Below are positions 32,817-39,958 of a stretch of DNA of 39,958 nucleotides, piece after piece. Made by a program: the position numbers and the translations under genes. Positions within the stretch are counted from its first letter, which is position 1. Every line of letters starts with the position of its first letter. The stretch is from Saccoglossus kowalevskii. Lineage: Eukaryota; Hemichordata; Enteropneusta; Harrimaniidae. The stretch is from positions 250,925 to 290,882 of the forward strand of contig NW_003151255.1 in the NCBI RefSeq assembly GCF_000003605.2, read 5' to 3'. The notes under the pieces are model-generated. The model searched no databases, was not told where the DNA came from, and was given only the letters and a program-made list of their open reading frames with translations.

Positions 32817-35800
32817 TGGGTGAGCGTGATTTGTTTTCTCAGTGACGGCAATAACACACTATACTTTTTTATTTATTACTGCGTTGGTTTACCGCGTTTC
32901 AATTTTTTGATTGTGCAACTCGCCGTTATCTCCCAATGATCGTAAATTTCTTCAATGATATACTGGATGTAGCCGATATTGTATGGTATACTTCATTATC
33001 AATACTGGCGGTATCCCTACTTTGCAAATATCTGAAACGTCACTCCAGGAAAAAGCTGAAAAACAAAAACTGTGTTCAAATGTTGCTGTTATAGTTAAAA
33101 AATGCGATTTATTAAAAGTAGATATCCTGTCGTCATTTATCGCCAATTTTATTTCGAAAGCAAGTAGTGTAACAGACTCGCATGCAATGAATGTCGGTAA
33201 TGTTTATAGATCAATGATGATTGTTCTGCGGCTACGTTCTCATTATTCTCCCACAATCTCAACATTTGATGTGAACATATTAGTCAGGGGAGTGCACCTC
33301 TCAGATTTGCATAGTGTGAATACAACTTCAACATCACCCACGGAACCGCACAACCTGAGTGCGAAGCATTTCACATACGTCTACTTTTAGTAGAATCCAA
33401 TTTTTTTTATTGCATTTTCTCGCGAAATTTACAAAGATTGTTTATATATCTAAATAATTGAAGCGATTTACAGATTTCTCATCACGTGTGACTCAAGCAA
33501 AATGTTTTGACGATATATTATCAATTATGACGAAAGACTCGCCCAAATCGAGCTTGACTTGCTAACGTTTAATAAAATACTAACAAGTTAGTGAAAAACA
33601 GCAACGTATACACTTTATATTATGGTGCGTACACGTTTTGTGTAAAGCACCCTGATTTGGATCATATACTTCCCGGGAAATTAAAAAAAATATATCACAT
33701 ATGTCATGCGCACTACTAGTATGATTGCATGAATTGCGATAACATTGAATTAAGTTGAATAAATCACACCAACAATGGGAATTACACGTACAGTGACGTG
33801 GTCATGTCCTTTACTCTAAACAGCAGATCAGTGAGGTATTGCAGTCACCGGTCACACCCACTCATGAATAACCGCATGCAAATGACTCCCAAAATTTGGC
33901 TTCTTTAAGTTAAAACAGGCATTGTTTCGTTTAGCATCTACACGTTAATAAAAACAAAAAACGGTTCTTATGAATATTTTATTTTTTAATTTCTGAGAGT
34001 GTTTCATACTGTTATCATATATTTTTTTTTATTATTAATCTTTCAGCGCTAACCCCCAGGGCACACCTCAACGCAAGCTGGAATGGGGATGGTCACGGTG
34101 GTAATAAAATAATAATAGAAACGTTACGATAAGCAGTCTTTCTAAAGGTTGTCAGATTTACGGCGTGTTTTGAGTAATCTGTTCCATGTTAGAGATATCT
34201 CAAGAAAGCTATTTCGCTGTAATGAAAACAAGCTGGGACTAAAAGGCCAGCACATGACAATTGTATTACAACTTAATAATGTCATTATGGATCACGAGAA
34301 CAAATGGACTCGAACACAGCAAGATAACACGTGCTTTCAATGAAGGGCAATTGCATCCAAAACTTTATTCACGAACGAACTGAACATTGCAGTGACAAGT
34401 CTTCTATAATTCAAAATATGTTACGTCACACCGTGACGTCATACGTGTGTCACTGGATTTGATGCGAACATAATCTTTTAATCGACTTACGTTTTCTTTT
34501 GGTCTGGTTGTTGTAGCGGGTTTTCAGGAACGGAAATGAATTAAATTATAGATAGTAGATTCTTATTCCACACGAATATGTTTTATGACTGCCGCTGAGG
34601 GCGTAGTGTATACAGCGACTGTACTTTGTGTCAGCGAATCAAGTTTATTTTCATATAACTAATACTACGCAGTTTCATTTGAGGTTAAAACAAATATTCT
34701 TCTTCCATATTCTTCTTCTTTCTTAAGTTTGATTTCAGGATTGTGATGGATCAGATTTATGATGAACTGTACTTATCTAAAGCTTTTATAATGCTTATTG
34801 ACTTCAGTGAGCGGTTTTCAATAATACAAAATGCCGACTGTCAGCCACTACAACATTTACTTTTCGGGCGGAACCATTTTTTTAATAAATATTCTGGTAA
34901 TTATGTATCTAGAGATATATCTCACGAAATATTGTACATCACACAACAGCCTTGAGAGAGGGTAAGTAGTACACTATCTCTGTCTCGTGTACAAACATAT
35001 CTATTCTGGATGTAAGAAATGGTTTCAAAGTTGCATTCAAGTCGTCACGTGGGAGAGGCAACTTCGAACGGCCCCGAGTCGTTACCGGAAAAGGAGATTG
35101 AACATTTTTGTGAAATTTACAAAAACATACGGTGTATTGTTTATACTAGAGCCAGGGTGTCGATAAGGAGAATTTTGCAGCGAGCGCCCCCACCGACCAC
35201 TCAATCCTAAAGTTTTCTGTGAGATCTCGCGTTATGCGTGCGGAAATCAAACGTCGAGAAACAGGACGAACAAAGTCATAGCGTCTTTCAGATTTGGTAA
35301 AACGCTTTATTTAAACTGATTTCAAGTAACCGGGTAACATGAGCATAATTGTGTTAATGTCGACAGCGACTTTTAGTTCGAACATATTCCAATATGCAAA
35401 TGAACCTACTATGTGTAGTGATAACGCGTATCGATCTGTTAGTTAGTTCAGCGCTATTTGTCTGAAAGAAATGTTTGGTTAATTAGATAAAACATGCACG
35501 GTTCACGCTAGGAAATTTTTTTTCAAGACATTAGATTATGCAATAAATGACTAAATACTAATATATAAACTTACTAGCTCCTTTGTGTTCCGTTCCGTTA
35601 GGCGCGAAAAATCGAATCCCTTCAAGCTAGAAATAGTATTGAAATATTCACCAGAAAACAAGATGAACGGAAATGTTAGGAAACCCCTTGTAGTGAAATT
35701 AGTGTTTAATGTTTTTTTTCACAACTGTGTACGATAACAGAACGTTTTTTCTCCAGTTGTAGTGTATCACGTACGCCATTTCACTACAATAACATTACCT

Positions 35801-36424
35801 CGCAAAACATAGTCACCCAGCTCATTGTCAACCGAGACTCTGATGGTCTCTGAAACTATATGTCCACCGCTGTTGGGGGTGTATCACCAAGAGCTTTACT
35901 CTAGATTGACAACTTTGCAAGAGTTTCGTATACAAGAGATGTGATTTATTCATAGCAACAGTGCAGGTCTGCTTAACACAATACAACGAACGATCAGTAG
36001 TGTAAAACCAAGCACATTCCTGAACATCGTATTCACAATCTTAAGCTCCGTAAAAACTCATTGGCGACCTGTAAAGCCTTGGAATAATTGAAAATATTCG
36101 AAATTGACGGTGACATAACGGAAACAGCTTCCACGTCTTGCTTGTATCATCAAACGGCAATAATGCGCATGGATACAAAAGGGCGAGTCACCTGGAAAGA
36201 TCAAATCAGTAATGAGTAAAAGTGTCAAAAATGCAACACAAAATAATTATTACTATCAATAAAAATCCCCAAACACAACAAGAAGTCTACAAATGCATAA
36301 AATTCATGAAACAAAAAAGACTGTTTTCTATGCGAAATGATACACCATCGAGAAGGTGAAGCTATTCGGTCTGTTTGTTTTGCGAGATTCTACTCGCATC
36401 CTAAGAAAGAAGATTTCAAATCTG

Positions 36425-36438
36425 CCACTAGAGGGCGG
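36425..36438 (+). promoter_or_regulatory. CTCF-like motif
   Basis: CCACTAGAGGGCGG fits the core CTCF consensus (CCASYAGRKGGCRS) at all 14 positions. It is about 3.9 kb upstream of the transporter ATG. CTCF is known in bilaterian animals; occupancy here is inference. Confidence 0.4.
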
Positions 36439-37161
36439 AAGCCACATAGGGTGAACATGATTTGTATTATTATCCAATACTCAATCATGGCAATCTTCCG
36501 GTCACGCTCGTAGAGCTGAATGCATGTATGAACAAAAATATACAAGTTGAAAGAGTTCAAGAGCATTGATTGAATTGAGTCTTATTATTGATGCCTTTTT
36601 ACTAATTTTTAATCATGGCTGTCATGACTGATAAACCTAATTTCAGCAGCTTCAGTCTGACAAAGAATTGATTTTTACAAACATACACGGCGCCATCCTG
36701 TGCGCAGCTATACGCTACACTGCGTTCCCTTTTGCATTATAACAGTGAAACACGGAGATGCACACGGCTTGAGTATAGGTTTATGCAGGGGTTTATGCAT
36801 GGAGGTAAAAAACTGTTGTTTTTTTTCAAACAAAACTGTGCCGTCACAAGGCAAAACCCACAACTCTCAGATTTGTTGGGTAGACGAACTGCGCAACCGC
36901 AGACCGAATGTCTCAAAGCGCATAGCTGAGCGCACTGGCGAAACGCTCGGCAAGCGCAACTAAAAATCAAGCGAAATCGCTACAAAATCCTAGTTTTTTC
37001 TCTGCAATGAGATAGTCGAATAGTATACGCAAACCTGGCACACTAATCAGTTCATGAATGTTGCCGCGTATCGTGTTCCCTTAACATGTTATTGACGTAA
37101 ATCAGGTACATTCAAGAATAAGCTACCTGGATAGAGGTAGACATATGAATATAGCAGCAAG

Positions 37162-37554
37162 TCAACGAGATGCTGAATTGTACGAGTTACGGACTTCGAG
37201 TTACGAACATCGAGTTACGAAAACATCGAGTTACAGAAATGACCATGCCCATATTTTTGAAACCATACTCACGTTTGTGAAACCACGTCCAAATTGTAAC
37301 TCGATGTTCAATCAATAGTTAACAGAACTTCGAGTTACGGGCAAAACACATTTTGCTTTTTGTTAAACATTCACATTCAGTAACTCGAACTTTAAATAAC
37401 AGCTAACTAAACTTCGAGGGCAACATGTAATTTTGTTTTGTTTACCTTTCAGATTTTGTAACTCGAACTTTAATTGATAGTTATTCAATCTTCGAGTTAG
37501 CAACTCGAAATTGAATAACTCGTAACTCGAACAGTTCAGCATCTCTCTCGTTGA
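37162..37554. mobile_element. Palindromic element built of TCGAGTTAC words (~393 bp)
   Basis: The ends are inverted repeats: left TCAACGAGATGCTGAA-TTGTACGAGTTACG, right its complement with a 4-base insertion (CTCT). Inside are about ten further copies of CGAGTTAC or GTAACTCG in both orientations. Three smaller palindromes of about 45 bp start at 37296, 37380 and 37458. Subterminal arrays of one word like this are typical of DNA-transposon ends. No ORF of note and no clear target duplication. Confidence 0.6.
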
Positions 37555-37625
37555 ACGTCCACATTTAGTAATAAACATCATGGAAGGTACTAACGGATGT
37601 AAACATCGATTAACGAGCAATATAG

Positions 37626-37676
37626 ATTTGTTGTTTTGTTTAACGTTCAAATTTAATAACAAACAAAACAACAAAT
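37626..37676. repeat. 16-bp perfect stem with 19-base loop
   Basis: ATTTGTTGTTTTGTTT (37626-37641) and its exact complement (37661-37676). The surrounding bases look like another decayed copy of the spacer in the 37296-37530 repeats. Confidence 0.8.
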
Positions 37677-39958
37677 GTATGCGGTCTGTAACTCACAGTT
37701 CGGTCACATAAACATGTAAAAAATGATGGTGAAAACTGAAGCAGCCACGAACGTTAGGTTTACTAAATATTTACAATTGATGCCCTGCATTCAGTTGCAC
37801 CACGCATTTTTTGGTGTTTTTATGTTTGTGAAAATGAATTTCCTGAACCATATATAATCGAAATTTCAAAATCACGGGGTTGATATCATTGCGAAACACA
37901 ACATAAACGTCGGCAGGTCCACAGAGCACAGCGAGGCCGGTAAAACAATTCACATTTTATCGATATGGATAATCGGTATGAAAAATATTTTTCACATACT
38001 TCTTTGTGAAATGAATATTTTCCTAAATATAGACGAGTAGAAGGGATGAAGGTAAGTACCACAAAGACGAAAAAGGTCAGACTCTTGCGGCACTTTCCGG
38101 GTTACTGTGACGTTTGACTAGGGCGCACAGTCTGATGGTAATTTGGTAACGACGTTCTAAATGTCAAATTTGCAAAGCGCAGAGATCGTTGCCTAACCGT
38201 TTGTTGAGTGAGCGTGAAAAAAGAGGACTAACTTGAACATTGTTTTTAAAGATAGCGGAGTGAGTGAGGATGGGTACAAACGAGCGCAGATTTCTAGTTG
38301 AAAAAGATGATTTTTTTAAACAAACGCTATCAATTCGAAACTCGGGAATTCGGCCGGGAAGCAGTTCGGAAACTAATGAATTAATTAAATAATTTGTTCG
38401 CTATTACTGTTCCAGCTGAAATGGCATTTTCCACTTCAAATTATGCAGCTTTACATTATGGAAGGTTAGCGTAAAATGAGCATTTTTTACACAATAAAAT
38501 GAACTATCTTCGGAAAATTTATTTAAGGATGTAGTAGACATAACAGGTATGCTATAGTTAGGCTTCATATTTTCATATAAGAATTGTCCTGAACTATAGT
38601 AAACCATATATTTATGAAACCTCTTATCTCACACTTCCTGAAATTCCGGGTCATTTTGGATAGAATTTAATAGTTATCACGTGACTGTTAAGTAAACAAA
38701 ACAAAAAGGTAAATCCTACAGGAAACCGAAAACGGCGCATGTTTGTTTTTCGATAGTATTCAGTCCTGTTATTACATTATGTTTTTGAAGACATGTGTAT
38801 AAAAAAAACATTGAAAAATCCAGACATCATCATGTAACTCTGGTTATTACTCAGCTCCCGAGAGCAAGGGTTTTTTGCATTTATGTTGGTGATCGTCGCT
38901 GTGTCCGCGGAAGCACTATAATGGGGAATTGCATGATGGGAGTGATTAGTCCTTTGATCAGTAATTTTTTTTAGATAAGTGAAAACTAGGGTGACTGTGA
39001 AATGAAGGATGGTTTTAAATATCATGACATCTGGATGAAATAACAAAAGGAAATTGAACTGGTATGAAAGGATAGTAAATGTGGCAAGAATGTAGGTTCA
39101 GAATTCGGGTTTCAAAATACGTCACAGCACGTGACGTCACAGTACATCAATCATAGGTGCGGTATACGTAATAGCCTTAGTTTCTGTTAATGGACGGGTG
39201 GGGGGTACATGCAAATAACAGTAACAGTATTTGCTGCTTTGGCAGCATTTTTAAACCTACTGTTCCAAGCCATGTTACAGAATACAAGCTTGTCGTGGCT
39301 CAACAATATTGCTGGTATTTGTGGTCCGACTAAAGTTTTACAACCACATTACGGACTTACATGTTACTGTCAGAAAGAAAGGGAGTTTATTGTTATAATT
39401 GTCGAATTTATGAACGTTGTTTTGTGATGTTGAATTGTATTTTATGTAAACGCCCAGAATCTACGTTTTGAACTGATATTTAATAACTTTGTGAGGTAAA
39501 TTTAAACATTTCTCGGCAGACGAAGTATTTGCAACACATATTTTTGAAGTTTTTAAGAAGTTTATGAGTACGGATGGGAAGGATATAGCCCCACGTGATT
39601 CTAAGATTAGTGAGATTAATGAGTTGTCGATTAATGTGTTGTTTTTAGAACAGTTCAAATTTGTCAGAGGAGGAATGTGTTATGATAGCGACTTAACGTT
39701 CGCATATTCGGTTCACATGCCACGACACTATTGCTTAGAATCAACAACTTGCATGTTTAGGGTGGAGATTATAAACATATATTACAGGAATTTTATAAAT
39801 AGAATGTTTACTTATTGTATTTAGTAGTAGCAACTTTGTCCTGCTCACGCGCTCGTGCCAGCGACTACAGCGATTGGCTGATCGCATATTTAACATAGAG
39901 AGGTTGTAACATTTGTAAGAGGAGAGAACAGTGCAGCGAGAAGTTACCTCGGCTGACT

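Larger units (their letters stand above)
32834..39958. other. 5' flanking/intergenic DNA, no supported gene
   Basis: About 7 kb of AT-rich DNA upstream of the transporter gene. ORFs here are 135 codons or less with no recognisable domain or family motif. Contents worth naming are the CTCF-like motif at 36425, the TCGAGTTAC element at 37162-37554 with a following hairpin, and CREs at 34434 and 39132. The last 120 bases hold a CGATTGGCTGA (inverted CCAAT) around 39871, possibly the edge of a neighbouring promoter. Confidence 0.55.

Noticed and set aside
32983-33390. 135-codon plus-strand ORF divergent from the transporter promoter
   Set aside because: True ATG and well placed, but no family motif, and no flanking splice or poly(A) evidence that I can see. 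Kept only as a note; RNA-seq would decide.
39505-39824. Plus-strand open frame with an acceptor-like CTCGGCAG before it (ATHIFEVFKKFMSTDGKD...)
   Set aside because: No recognisable family, no donor at a fitting place, strongly AT-driven composition.

Overview
This is a window of animal nuclear DNA: AT-rich, mostly non-coding, with GT-AG introns, many small inverted-repeat elements, minisatellites, microsatellites and a 50-base assembly gap. CpG does not look depleted and the window is crowded with small transposon-like elements. That fits an invertebrate better than a vertebrate, perhaps a marine one such as a hemichordate, echinoderm, cephalochordate or mollusc. I cannot name the species from the sequence. 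There is no sign of prokaryotic DNA, rRNA, tRNA or CRISPR.

The one gene I can support is a complete minus-strand gene of the SLC22 family (major facilitator superfamily, organic cation/carnitine transporter type). Nine coding exons, 32533 down to 1965, splice in frame through eight consensus introns into 1,674 nt of CDS (557 residues plus stop). Exon 1 (32081-32533) lies 26.3 kb from exon 2; exons 2-9 are compact (1965-5825). The protein has the family N-terminus, a cysteine- and sequon-rich first extracellular loop, the D-[KR]-F-G-R-R loop after TM2, VPESPRWL, and PETK near the C-terminus. All eight joins were worked out from reading frame, splice consensus and family motifs, not from transcripts.

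Layout: 1-1634 is 3' flank with a degenerate repeat near 850-1190. 1635-1964 is the likely 3' UTR, containing a 290-bp inverted-repeat element. 1965-5825 holds exons 9-2, with a TA-flanked element in intron 7 and a TTAA-flanked element in intron 4. 5826-32080 is the giant intron 1. It contains a small inverted-repeat element (7077-7275), a perfect-centre palindrome (8131-8164), a 2.3-kb 20-bp minisatellite with the assembly gap (9917-12257), a hAT-like terminus (12266), a 21-bp minisatellite (12980-13450), three 60-bp repeats each carrying TGACGTCA (15203-15375), a tandem ETS-type pair (20487-20520), diverged duplicated segments (24141-26690) and trinucleotide microsatellites. 32534-32830 is the probable 5' UTR/promoter. 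The rest, to 39958, has no gene I can support, but holds a strong CTCF-like motif (36425) and an unusual palindromic element built from repeated TCGAGTTAC words (37162-37554).

No multi-gene system is present. The most interesting material is the repeat content: two elements in the transporter gene that appear to share one terminal inverted repeat family, a CRE-bearing tandem array, a probable assembly duplication around the gap, and the TCGAGTTAC element.
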